From Ensifer sp. MPMI2T (GTDB taxonomy: Bacteria > Pseudomonadota > Alphaproteobacteria > Rhizobiales > Rhizobiaceae): DNA of 64,000 bases. The first letter of the stretch is position 1. Every line of letters begins with the position of its first letter. Location: assembly GCF_004827385.1 (NCBI RefSeq), contig NZ_SRXN01000027.1, forward strand, positions 33,236 through 97,235. The letters run 5' to 3'. Made by a program: the position numbers and the translations under genes. Under the pieces are notes generated by a model. That model saw nothing but the letters and a program-made list of their open reading frames with translations, searched no databases and was not told the DNA's origin. Of the stretch, positions 56,060 through 64,000 are shown in pieces.

Positions 56060-57066
56060 ACAATCGGTCTCAAAATACAGCGCCACCGCTTCTAAAGGTT
56101 GATGGGCTTGCTGTCGATTATGCAACGAGCGCAATTTCGCTTCGCGCCATCAACGATGTGAGCTTTGAACTCCGGGCCGGAGAAGCTGTTGCCCTTGTAG
56201 GAGAATCAGGGAGTGGGAAAACCACAACCGCGATGGCGATTGCGGGCCTTCTGTCACCGAACGCGCGCGTCGTTGGCGGTGAAGTACGCTATCGCGGCAG
56301 GCCACTGCCGATCGATGATGATGCTTTGATGCGGCCACATCGCTGGAGTGAGACGTCCGTCATTTTCCAAGGAGCCATGAATGCGCTTAACCCCGTCCAT
56401 CGCATCGTAAACCAGATCGCCGAACCTTGCATATTGCATGGCATGTCACGTGGCGAGGCATTGGCGAGGGCGACCGAATTACTGGCTCTCGTCGGTATCC
56501 CTGCCGACCGTTGTTCCGCATACCCTCACCAACTGTCCGGTGGTATGCGTCAACGGGTGATGATTGCAATGGCGCTGGCTTGTCGGCCCTCAATTGTGAT
56601 CGGAGACGAGCCGACAACCGCCCTCGACGTAATCAACCAAGCACAGGTCCTAAAGCTGTTGGTCGATCTGCGTACGCGGTTTAACTTAGCTCTCATTTTA
56701 ATTACCCACGATTTATCTGTGGTCGCGGAGTCATGCGATCGCGTGATGATCATGTATTCTGGCCGTATTGTTGAGGACGGGACTGTTGCGGAAATTTTCG
56801 CCGAACCGAAGCATCCTTATACGCGGCTCTTGATCGACTCGATCCCGACGCCGGGGGAGGGAAAACGAATGCTTCGGCCGATCCCCGGCGATCCTCCCAC
56901 TTTGGTAAAGCGTCCCTCAGGCTGCGCCTTCCATCCCCGATGCCCATCTGCGATGGAGATTTGCACCACCGAAGCTCCTCACCTCAAACAGTTCGGGAAG
57001 GGCCGCGTGGCCTGCCATCTCCATGATTCGCTCCCTGCAGCAGACAAGGTATCCGCAAATGCCTGA
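56056..57066 (+). CDS. Dipeptide-type ABC transporter ATPase, DppD-like
   Basis: The 336-residue ATPase (start ATG 56056 behind GGAGGG) has Walker [48 protein letters not shown] and LILITHDLSVVAESCDRVMI. The C-terminal RPSGCAFHPRCPSAMEIC is the oligopeptide-transporter C-domain with its cysteines. It overlaps the next ATPase gene by eight bases. Confidence 0.9.
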   Translation: MNNRSQNTAPPLLKVDGLAVDYATSAISLRAINDVSFELRAGEAVALVGESGSGKTTTAMAIAGLLSPNARVVGGEVRYRGRPLPIDDDALMRPHRWSETSVIFQGAMNALNPVHRIVNQIAEPCILHGMSRGEALARATELLALVGIPADRCSAYPHQLSGGMRQRVMIAMALACRPSIVIGDEPTTALDVINQAQVLKLLVDLRTRFNLALILITHDLSVVAESCDRVMIMYSGRIVEDGTVAEIFAEPKHPYTRLLIDSIPTPGEGKRMLRPIPGDPPTLVKRPSGCAFHPRCPSAMEICTTEAPHLKQFGKGRVACHLHDSLPAADKVSANA

Positions 57067-58060
57067 CAACGCCGAACTACTGCGCCTAGAGAACCTTCAA
57101 GTCCGCTTCCCGATGCAGAGCAGCGCCATTGACAGCATATTGGGACGGCCCAAGCGCGTAGTTCGAGCGGTGGACGGGATCGATCTCAATATCGCTCGCG
57201 GTGAGATCGTTGCTCTTGTCGGAGAATCGGGTAGCGGCAAAACGACAGTTGGCCGCATCATCACCAAACTGGTTCAGCCCACTGGCGGTAGGTTGCTGTT
57301 TGATGGTACCGATATGACCATGGCGCATGGAGTCTCGGGCTTGCGTCCGTACAGACACCGCGTCCAGATGATCTTTCAGGACGCTTACCAGGCTCTCAAT
57401 CCCCGCCATACCGTCTTCGATGCCGTCGCCGAGCCGTTGCGGTCGCTCGGTCTAGTCGAAAATCACGACCAGCTTACCGAACGCGTCAGCGAATCGCTCT
57501 CGGCGGCTGGGTTGAAACCCCCAGAGGAGTTCTTTGCGCGATTTCCGCACGAACTGTCTGGAGGCCAGCGCCAGCGGGTCGTCGTCGCCGGCGCGCTCGG
57601 GGTAAGACCGGAACTAATTGTCGCCGACGAGCCCGTGTCGATGCTCGATGTGTCCATTCGCGCACAGCTTCTCCAGGCACTGATCGATCTACGCGAAAAA
57701 TACAGCTTGGCGCTCTTGTTCATCACGCACGACCTGCCGCTCGCCTGGTTGATCGCAGATCGGATTGCGGTCATGTATCTGGGTAAGGTGGTAGAAATGG
57801 GCAGTGCCGACGACATCACCTTAAAGGCCAGCCACCCCTATACTCTCGCACTACGAGACGCCACGCCCAAACTGCACAATGAGGCGGGTCGCGGCGGCGT
57901 TCAAGCTCTGCAAGGCGAGGTGCCTAGCGCCGCTCGCGTTCCGTCGGGCTGTCGTTTTCATCCTCGTTGCCCGCTTGCCTTCGAGCGCTGTCGGGTCGAG
58001 GAGCCACCAGCAATCGCAGTGGGACCACAGCATACGTCGGCATGCTGGCTGGCAAAATGA
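57059..58060 (+). CDS. Dipeptide-type ABC transporter ATPase, DppF-like
   Basis: The 333-residue ATPase starts at ATG 57059, inside the end of the DppD-like gene. Motifs are [59 protein letters not shown] and [14 protein letters not shown], then [18 protein letters not shown]. It completes the importer as the second nucleotide-binding subunit. A 276-base gap without a supported gene follows. Confidence 0.9.
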   Translation: MPDNAELLRLENLQVRFPMQSSAIDSILGRPKRVVRAVDGIDLNIARGEIVALVGESGSGKTTVGRIITKLVQPTGGRLLFDGTDMTMAHGVSGLRPYRHRVQMIFQDAYQALNPRHTVFDAVAEPLRSLGLVENHDQLTERVSESLSAAGLKPPEEFFARFPHELSGGQRQRVVVAGALGVRPELIVADEPVSMLDVSIRAQLLQALIDLREKYSLALLFITHDLPLAWLIADRIAVMYLGKVVEMGSADDITLKASHPYTLALRDATPKLHNEAGRGGVQALQGEVPSAARVPSGCRFHPRCPLAFERCRVEEPPAIAVGPQHTSACWLAK

Positions 58061-58336
58061 ATTCCACCCCCCGAATGCTTAATGGGGTTCGTTCCCCGGC
58101 TGCATTGGGCAGAAGGGCTCCAGTAAGATCATCTCTAAGGACCTGCTTGGATCCCTTTCGAATTCCAATTTCGGTCGACGAGGACATCATTGTACTCACC
58201 GACCCAATAACCTTTGCCTTCGGACAACATAAACACGTCTTCCAGGATGAACGGATAGCAAAGTGTCAGGCGGTGACAGGATCGCAATTCTCTCCCCGTC
58301 GATCCAAATACTCCGCGGGCATTTTGAGGGAACCAA

Positions 58337-59875
58337 ATGGCTAATCATCTCTTTGATGCAATTTGCAATGCTATCAAATCACCAGACACGGTGTTCATCG
58401 AAACCGATAATGGGACGACGTGGACCTATAGGGACATGTTGGAGTGTTCTGCACGTATTGCCAACGCCATAGTTCTTCGGGGTGTGGCGCCGGGCGATCG
58501 TGTGGCCGTCCAAGTTCCGAAGAGCGCCGAGGCGCTCATGCTCTATCTCGCTTGCGTCAGAGCAGGTGCAATCTATTTACCGTTGAACACTGCCTACACG
58601 GCCGTTGAACTTGAGTACTTCATCTCTGACGCTGCGCCGAAGCTTGTTATCATCTCGCCTGACGCCGCGGAATACCTCCATAATTGTGTCTTCCAAGCGG
58701 GGGCTCGCATGGAGACCCTGGGCGCGAACGGCGAGGGAACACTCTTTGAATTCACCGCTGAGCAGCCTGAAGCTTTCGTAAACGCTCATCGCAATCCTGA
58801 TGATCTCGCCGCAATCTTGTACACGTCCGGCACTACAGGGCGATCGAAGGGCGCTATGCTGAGTCATGACAATCTTCTTTCCAATGTGCTTGCATTGCAA
58901 GAGAGATGGCATTTCAGCAGTGCTGACAGGTTGATTCATGCGCTGCCGCTATTTCACGCGCATGGCTTGTTTGTGGCAGCGAACCTGACGCTCCTTTCGG
59001 GGTCGAGGATGGACCTTCTCAGCAAATTTGAGGTCGATCGCATTTTTGCCGTTCTGCCTCGGGCAACAATCATGATGGGGGTTCCAACCTTCTACACGCG
59101 CCTGCTGCAAGACGCCCGACTGACGGCGGAGTCCACCCGGCACATTCGCGTGTTTATCTCGGGCTCTGCGCCCTTACTTGCAGACACCCATAGCAGTTTC
59201 TTTGAGCGCACCGGACAGGCGATCCTCGAGAGGTATGGTATGACCGAAACGAACATGATCACATCCAACCCCTACGATGGCGCGCGTTTACCCGGCTCAG
59301 TCGGATATGCGCTTCCCGGTGTGTCGGTGCGTGTTACCGATCCAACTACGGGCGCGCAGCTTGCCGCGGGTGAGCCTGGAATGATTGAAGTGAAAGGACC
59401 CAACGTCTTTAAAGGCTATTGGAACTTGCCGGAAAAGACAAAAGAAGAGTTCCGCGATGACGGCTATTTCATCACAGGTGATATCGGCATCATGGAGCCC
59501 GACGGCCGCCTGGCGATCATTGGACGAAACAAAGATCTCATAATTTCCGGCGGTTACAATGTCTATCCCAGTGAAGTCGAGAACGAACTCAACGCGATCG
59601 AAGGCATTGTTGAAAGCGCTGTGATTGGTATCCCGCATCGCGACCTCGGTGAAGCTGTAACCGCGATCGTGGTGAGAGAGCCCGGCGCCAAAGTCGATGC
59701 GGCGGCGATTGCCACCGGCATCGAGCGAAGGCTGGCGCGGTTCAAGCAGCCCAAGCGCGTTATTTTTGTTGACCTTCTTCCTCGCAACGCCATGGGGAAA
59801 GTTCAGAAGAATGTCTTGCGAGATACATATCGAAATCTTTTCGTGGAAAATGGTTCAGAGATGCAGGTTGTCTAA
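58337..59875 (+). CDS. matB: Malonyl-CoA synthetase
   Basis: The 512-residue acyl-adenylate enzyme has AAILYTSGTTGRSKGAMLSH (ATP-binding P-loop), LERYGMTETNMITSNPY, GYFITGDIGIMEPDGRLAII and LPRNAMGKVQKNVLRDTY with the C-terminal catalytic lysine. NHLFDAI at the start, PLNTAYTAVELEYFI and the YGMTETNM motif match rhizobial MatB, which activates malonate, and in the characterised Rhizobium enzyme also methylmalonate. GAGGGAA precedes the ATG. matA and matC, its usual partners, are not next to it; instead it lies between a peptide importer and an M20 peptidase, with methylmalonyl-CoA mutase beyond. Confidence 0.9.
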   Translation: MANHLFDAICNAIKSPDTVFIETDNGTTWTYRDMLECSARIANAIVLRGVAPGDRVAVQVPKSAEALMLYLACVRAGAIYLPLNTAYTAVELEYFISDAAPKLVIISPDAAEYLHNCVFQAGARMETLGANGEGTLFEFTAEQPEAFVNAHRNPDDLAAILYTSGTTGRSKGAMLSHDNLLSNVLALQERWHFSSADRLIHALPLFHAHGLFVAANLTLLSGSRMDLLSKFEVDRIFAVLPRATIMMGVPTFYTRLLQDARLTAESTRHIRVFISGSAPLLADTHSSFFERTGQAILERYGMTETNMITSNPYDGARLPGSVGYALPGVSVRVTDPTTGAQLAAGEPGMIEVKGPNVFKGYWNLPEKTKEEFRDDGYFITGDIGIMEPDGRLAIIGRNKDLIISGGYNVYPSEVENELNAIEGIVESAVIGIPHRDLGEAVTAIVVREPGAKVDAAAIATGIERRLARFKQPKRVIFVDLLPRNAMGKVQKNVLRDTYRNLFVENGSEMQVV

Positions 59876-59940
59876 GCCATGCCTTCTCGCGTACGTATGT
59901 CCGTATGCGGCCGTTTCAACCGCGCAGCCAGGGTGTTGTG

Positions 59941-61362
59941 ATGTCCCGTGAAATCTCTCTCAAGCGCGCGGCGGACTATGCCGAGAGCGGTGCTCTGATA
60001 CGTGATCTTACAAAATTGGTAGCGTGTCCCTCTATTAGTCAGAGCGAGGGCTTGCCAGAGAGTCTGGAAGCTTACCTCAGAAATGATATCGGGCCATTGT
60101 TCGAGCACTACGGTTTTGTCACGGACATCTACAAAAATCCGCTCCCGGGGGGAGCGCCGTTGCTTGTGGCAAGCCACGTAGAAGACGAAGCCTTGCCGAC
60201 CATCCTTATGTATGGGCACGGGGATGTCTGTAACGGCGAAGAGCATCGCTGGCGCGACGGCCTACATCCTTTCGGACTAGTCCAAGAAGGCGATAGGCTC
60301 TACGGCCGGGGAACAGCCGATAATAAAATTCAGCACTTGATAAACGTTGTAGCTCTGGGGCTTTTACTTCGAGCAAATGGCAAGCTTGGCTTCAATGTTA
60401 AGTTCCTTCTGGAAATGGGAGAAGAAAGAGGGTCTTTTGGCCTGCGTGAGTTTGTCATGGCAAACCGCGACAAGCTTGCTGCCGATGTCTTCATCGGTTC
60501 CGATGGGCCACGTCTTTCGCCAGGCACGCCAACCGTCTTCTTAGGTTCCAGAGGCACGCTCGAATTCGAAATGGCCGTACGACTGCGGGAGCGAGATTAT
60601 CATTCGGGCAATTTTGGAGGTCTGCTGGCGGATCCGGCCATCATTCTTACCCATGCGATCGCAAGCATTACGAGTGCGCGGGGGCGCATTCGAATTCCCG
60701 AGTGGCTGCCAAACAGTTTGACCGAAGATGTCCGTACGGCACTTGCCGATCTCCCGCCGCGGTTGAACGATCCTGATTGGGGGGAGCCGTCTCTTACCCC
60801 CTCAGAGCGGGTCTTCGGCTGGAATTCGTTTTCAGTGATTGCGATTTCAACGGGGTCAATCGACGCGCCCCAATCATCCATAGCCGGTCTTGCCCGGGCC
60901 GTTGGACAGCTACGTTTCGTCGTCGGTACCGAGATGGAAGACATCTTGCCGGCTTTAAGGCGTCATCTCGACTCCCAGGGCTTCGAGTTGGTTGAGCTGT
61001 CCCAAATTGATGCGGCATTCAAGGCGACCCGGCTCTCCCCAAGCAATCCCTGGGTGCAATTCGCTTGTAGCTCGATCGAAAAAACTTCCGACAAGAGACC
61101 GCACGTCTTACCAAATCTGGGAGGCTCGCTGCCAAATGATCTTTTTGCCGACGTACTCGGTTTGCCCACCATTTGGATCCCCCACTCGCACGCGGAGAGT
61201 GGGCAGCATGGTCCGGACGAGCATGCCCTTTTTTCAATCGCTCGAGAGGCAATGCAGATCATGACGGGACTTTTCGTCGACATAGCCGAGCATGCAACCT
61301 GCGCTGAATCAGGCGAACGGCTCGTGTGGCAGCCTCGATCTAGGGACGTAGATTGCTCATGA
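59941..61362 (+). CDS. M20-family metallopeptidase
   Basis: From ATG 59941 the product is 473 residues. M20 motifs are ILMYGHGDVCNG with the first metal histidine, LYGRGTADNKIQHLINV, LLEMGEERGSFGLREFV, FIGSDGPRLS and IPHSHAESGQHGPDEH. The layout, with a lid domain at about 210-330, is that of the larger M20 dipeptidases/acylases. It sits 65 bases after matB and 51 before the mutase gene on the same strand. It may release malonate or methylmalonate from an imported conjugate for MatB; that is inference from order only. The frame opening at 59905 adds twelve residues without a ribosome site. Confidence 0.85.
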   Translation: MSREISLKRAADYAESGALIRDLTKLVACPSISQSEGLPESLEAYLRNDIGPLFEHYGFVTDIYKNPLPGGAPLLVASHVEDEALPTILMYGHGDVCNGEEHRWRDGLHPFGLVQEGDRLYGRGTADNKIQHLINVVALGLLLRANGKLGFNVKFLLEMGEERGSFGLREFVMANRDKLAADVFIGSDGPRLSPGTPTVFLGSRGTLEFEMAVRLRERDYHSGNFGGLLADPAIILTHAIASITSARGRIRIPEWLPNSLTEDVRTALADLPPRLNDPDWGEPSLTPSERVFGWNSFSVIAISTGSIDAPQSSIAGLARAVGQLRFVVGTEMEDILPALRRHLDSQGFELVELSQIDAAFKATRLSPSNPWVQFACSSIEKTSDKRPHVLPNLGGSLPNDLFADVLGLPTIWIPHSHAESGQHGPDEHALFSIAREAMQIMTGLFVDIAEHATCAESGERLVWQPRSRDVDCS

Positions 61363-61413
61363 ACGCAGTAGATTATAGCGACGTCGTTTCAGAGGCCACC
61401 ATAGAGTTCGAAG

Positions 61414-63552
61414 ATGGGTAAAAAAACCCTCGCCGACTGGCAGCAGCTCGCCGAACGCGAGCTGAAAGCTTCCCCGGAAACGCTGACTTGGCACACCCCT
61501 GAGGGCATCGCGGTCAAGCCGCTGTATACGGAAGAGCATACGGCCAACCTGACCCATCTCGGCTCGCTGCCTGGTATGGCGCCCTTCACCCGCGGCCCCC
61601 GGGCCACCATGTATGCCGGCCGGCCCTGGACCGTAAGGCAATATGCCGGCTTCTCGACGGCGGAAGCGTCCAACGCTTTCTATCGCAGGAACCTCGCTGC
61701 CGGTCAGCAGGGCGTCTCGGTCGCCTTCGATCTCGCCACGCACCGCGGCTATGACAGCGATCACCCGCGCGTCGAAGGTGACGTCGGCAAGGCCGGGGTC
61801 GCGATAGACTCGGTTGAGGACATGAAGATCCTCTTCGACGGCATCCCGCTCGACAGAATTTCCGTCTCCATGACCATGAACGGTGCGGTGATCCCGATCC
61901 TCGCCGCCTTCATCGTTGCCGGCGAGGAACAGGGCGTCAGCCGCGACAAGCTCTCCGGGACGATCCAGAACGACATCCTCAAGGAGTTCATGGTCCGCAA
62001 CACCTACATCTATCCGCCGGAACCCTCGATGCGGATCGTCGCCGACATCATCGAATATACGGCGAAGGAGATGCCGAAGTTCAATTCGATCTCCATCTCT
62101 GGCTACCACATGCAGGAGGCCGGCGCGACGCTGGTGCAGGAGCTTGCCTTCACCCTCGCCGACGGGCGAGAATATGTGCGCGCGGCGCTCAAGAAGGGTC
62201 TGAACGTCGACGATTTCGCCGGCCGGCTCTCCTTCTTCTTCGCGATCGGCATGAACTTCTTCATGGAGGCGGCGAAGCTGCGCGCCGCGCGGCTGCTCTG
62301 GACCCGCATCATGAAGGAGTTCAGTCCGCAAAAGCCGTCATCGCTGATGCTCAGGACGCACTGCCAGACCTCTGGCGTGTCGCTTGCCGAGCAGGACCCG
62401 TACAACAACATCATTCGCACCGCCTTCGAGGCGATGTCGGCGGTGCTCGGCGGCACGCAATCGCTGCACACCAACTCCTTCGACGAGGCGATCGCGCTTC
62501 CGACGGAGTTTTCCGCCCGCATCGCCCGCAACACGCAACTGATCTTGCAGCACGAGACCGGCGTCACCAGGGTCGTCGACCCGCTCGCCGGCTCCTATTA
62601 CGTCGAGAGCCTGACGAACGAGCTTGCGGAAAAGGCCTGGGCGCTGATCGAGGAGGTGGAGACGCTTGGCGGCATGACCAGGGCGGTCAATGCCGGGCTG
62701 CCGAAGCGGCTGATCGAAGAGGCCGCGACCCGCCGCCAGGCGGCAGTCGACCGCGGCGAGGAGGTCATCGTCGGCGTGAACAAGTACCGCCTGCCCGAGG
62801 AGGCCGATATCGAGACGCTGGAGATCGACAATCGCGCCGTCCGCGGAGGGCAGATCCGGCGGCTCGAAAAGATCCGCCAGCTCCGCAATCCCAAGAAATG
62901 GACCGAGGCACTCGACGCTCTCAAGCAGGTGGCTCGCACCGGCAAGGGCAACCTGCTCGGCGTCGCCGTCGAAGCTGCCCGCGCCCGCGCCACAGTGGGC
63001 GAAATCTCGGACGCCATGCGCGAGGCCTTCGGCGATCACTCGGCGATCCCGGAGGTCGTCACCGAGATCTACGGTCCTGCCAGCGAGAATAACCCCGAAT
63101 ATCAGCTGCTGGTGAACCGGCTAAAGGCCGAGATCGACCGGTCTGGCAAGCGCCCCAAGATCCTTGTCGCCAAGCTCGGCCAGGACGGCCATGACCGGGG
63201 CGCCAAGGTCATCGCCTCGGCCTTTAGCGACATCGGCTTCGAGGTCGTCGCCGGCCCTCTGTTCCAGAGGCCGGATGAGGCGGCGGAACTCGCGACCGAG
63301 AATAGGGTCGACGTAGTCGGCGTCTCCTCGCTCGCTGCCGGCCACAAGACGCTGTTGCCCAAACTGGTGGAGGAACTGAAAGCCAAGGGGGGAGGGCACA
63401 TCATCGTCGTCTGCGGCGGCGTCATTCCGCGCAGGGACTACAAATTCCTAAGGGATCATGGCGTCTCGGCCATCTTTGGCCCCGGCACCAATGTGGTGTG
63501 CGCGGCCCGCGCGGTGCTCGATCTCGCCGAAAAACGTTTGCGCAATGAGTGA
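61414..63552 (+). CDS. bhbA: Methylmalonyl-CoA mutase
   Basis: The 712-residue protein is full length for the single-chain enzyme. The TIM-barrel part has [57 protein letters not shown] and [19 protein letters not shown]; the C-terminal B12 domain has [12 protein letters not shown] with the cobalt-ligand His593. It rearranges methylmalonyl-CoA to succinyl-CoA using adenosylcobalamin. The symbol follows the Sinorhizobium meliloti homologue. Its codons are markedly richer in G and C than those of matB and the M20 gene, so it was probably recruited from a core replicon. It is the last gene of the cluster. Confidence 0.93.
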   Translation: MGKKTLADWQQLAERELKASPETLTWHTPEGIAVKPLYTEEHTANLTHLGSLPGMAPFTRGPRATMYAGRPWTVRQYAGFSTAEASNAFYRRNLAAGQQGVSVAFDLATHRGYDSDHPRVEGDVGKAGVAIDSVEDMKILFDGIPLDRISVSMTMNGAVIPILAAFIVAGEEQGVSRDKLSGTIQNDILKEFMVRNTYIYPPEPSMRIVADIIEYTAKEMPKFNSISISGYHMQEAGATLVQELAFTLADGREYVRAALKKGLNVDDFAGRLSFFFAIGMNFFMEAAKLRAARLLWTRIMKEFSPQKPSSLMLRTHCQTSGVSLAEQDPYNNIIRTAFEAMSAVLGGTQSLHTNSFDEAIALPTEFSARIARNTQLILQHETGVTRVVDPLAGSYYVESLTNELAEKAWALIEEVETLGGMTRAVNAGLPKRLIEEAATRRQAAVDRGEEVIVGVNKYRLPEEADIETLEIDNRAVRGGQIRRLEKIRQLRNPKKWTEALDALKQVARTGKGNLLGVAVEAARARATVGEISDAMREAFGDHSAIPEVVTEIYGPASENNPEYQLLVNRLKAEIDRSGKRPKILVAKLGQDGHDRGAKVIASAFSDIGFEVVAGPLFQRPDEAAELATENRVDVVGVSSLAAGHKTLLPKLVEELKAKGGGHIIVVCGGVIPRRDYKFLRDHGVSAIFGPGTNVVCAARAVLDLAEKRLRNE

Positions 63553-63940
63553 GATGTTGACCCGGGTCGCTTGATACCTAGATAATCAGGTCGGCTGCTG
63601 CCTCGTGCGAAGGAGGTGAGCCGAAATCCTGCAAGCATCGAGAAAAATTGCAGGTTTATGTCTTGGTTGATTTAAGATTGCATTCGCTGGTTGATTGCGC
63701 CGGCATATAGTCACGGCATCGACATGCTTCCTCCTGAGTACGATGATCCGCACTTTTCGCTCTAGCCTCCCAAGGAATCCGGCTGCCGACGAGTGAAGCC
63801 GTCGGCAGCGGGCTAGCCAGTTGCGCTCATTTACAGTTCCATAAGTTATCTTATGCGATGTGTTATTGTAGCCGGGTACATTCTAATTTGAAGTGCGACA
63901 TGGCAATAAAAACAATGGCTTGACCCTTGGAGATTTTTGC
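63553..63940. other. Intergenic stretch holding repeat copy B and the IS30 flank
   Basis: No gene is supported here. It contains the 177-bp repeat copy and, from about 63840, an A/T-richer segment (GTTATTGTAGCCGGGTACAT) that probably belongs to the left part of the insertion sequence. Confidence 0.45.
63619..63795. repeat. 177-bp dispersed repeat, copy B
   Basis: Second copy of the segment at 50015-50191, same orientation and same length. It follows the mutase gene and no coding frame follows it before the insertion sequence. It may be a promoter region whose gene was displaced, or one end of a duplicated block. Confidence 0.7.
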
Positions 63941-64000
63941 ATGTCGCAATGCTATTTGCAGCTCACCCTTCCCGACCGTCGACGTTTGCATCAGCTTCTA
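63941..64000 (+). CDS. IS30-like transposase N-terminus, partial (runs off the right edge)
   Basis: ATG 63941, preceded by GGAG at 63929-63932, opens a frame that is still open at the window end. The 20 residues read MSQCYLQLTLPDRRRLHQLL, which resembles the helix-turn-helix start of IS30-family transposases (M-x3-Y-x-x-L-(S/T)-L-x-x-R-x-x-(I/L)). Only a short piece is visible, so the family is tentative. Confidence 0.45.
   Translation, partial: MSQCYLQLTLPDRRRLHQLL

Noticed and set aside
1..64000. CRISPR array, rRNA operon or iteron-type origin
   Set aside because: No regularly spaced direct repeats, no rRNA-like sequence and no repABC-type genes were seen.

Overview
The window looks like a stretch of an accessory (probably symbiotic) plasmid of a Rhizobiales bacterium of the Rhizobium/Sinorhizobium/Mesorhizobium type. 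The support is gene content: two EhuABCD-like transporter sets, a MatB malonyl-CoA synthetase, a BhbA-like methylmalonyl-CoA mutase, UPF0262, PdxJ, many PLP enzymes and aldehyde dehydrogenases, and decayed IS66, IS5-type and (at the edge) IS30-like elements. From memory only, several neighbours (Lrp regulator, EhuB-like ABC set, M24 and M20 hydrolases, Dpp-like ABC set) recall the y4t/y4u region of the S. fredii NGR234 symbiotic plasmid; this was not checked. No rRNA, tRNA, CRISPR array or replication origin was found.

Bases 1-11,500 form a defence-type island. It starts with a NERD-nuclease/NACHT-like NTPase running off the left edge on the minus strand. Next comes a tight three-gene plus-strand cassette (CD-NTase-like nucleotidyltransferase, PD-(D/E)XK-like DUF6602 protein, HEPN/Abi_C protein) preceded by a 9-bp perfect inverted repeat. 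It continues with an HTH gene, an Abi_2-type HEPN gene, an HNH nuclease, an ApeA-like HEPN gene, a PIN nuclease and a membrane protein. At least five of these later genes carry a single-base lesion (frameshift or in-frame stop), and three of the frameshifts in the window (PIN, membrane protein, RidA) sit in a run of five G/C, so either real decay or a sequence artefact is at work. The three-gene cassette itself is intact and is the best candidate for an undescribed system.

Bases 11,700-49,900 hold amino-acid and compatible-solute catabolism: succinate-semialdehyde dehydrogenase and RidA; an EhuBCDA-like transporter; an Asp/Glu racemase-family isomerase; an EctB/DoeD-like diaminobutyrate transaminase; aldehyde dehydrogenases; M20 hydrolases; a second EhuB-C-D-A operon with a duplicated binding protein; an Lrp/AsnC regulator; UPF0262; glutamate dehydrogenase; a GMC oxidoreductase; a broken metallohydrolase; HupE; a class V aminotransferase; a DoeA-like M24 ectoine-hydrolase homologue; a class III aminotransferase with an aldehyde dehydrogenase and PdxJ; and a LysR regulator. 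A palindrome GCAG-N4/5-CTGC recurs in front of at least six of these transcription units and is proposed as the operator of the local Lrp regulator. Together the genes suggest uptake and breakdown of ectoine-like or diamino-acid compounds to aspartate or glutamate.

Bases 50,000-63,600 are one long plus-strand cluster: a CocE/NonD hydrolase, a dipeptide-type ABC importer (SBP, two permeases, two ATPases), MatB, an M20 peptidase and methylmalonyl-CoA mutase. MatB plus the mutase could convert methylmalonate to succinyl-CoA; the importer and hydrolases suggest cleavage of imported acyl or peptide conjugates. A 177-bp repeat lies in front of this cluster and again behind it (about 80% identical by eye), the second copy just before a partial IS30-like transposase at the right edge.
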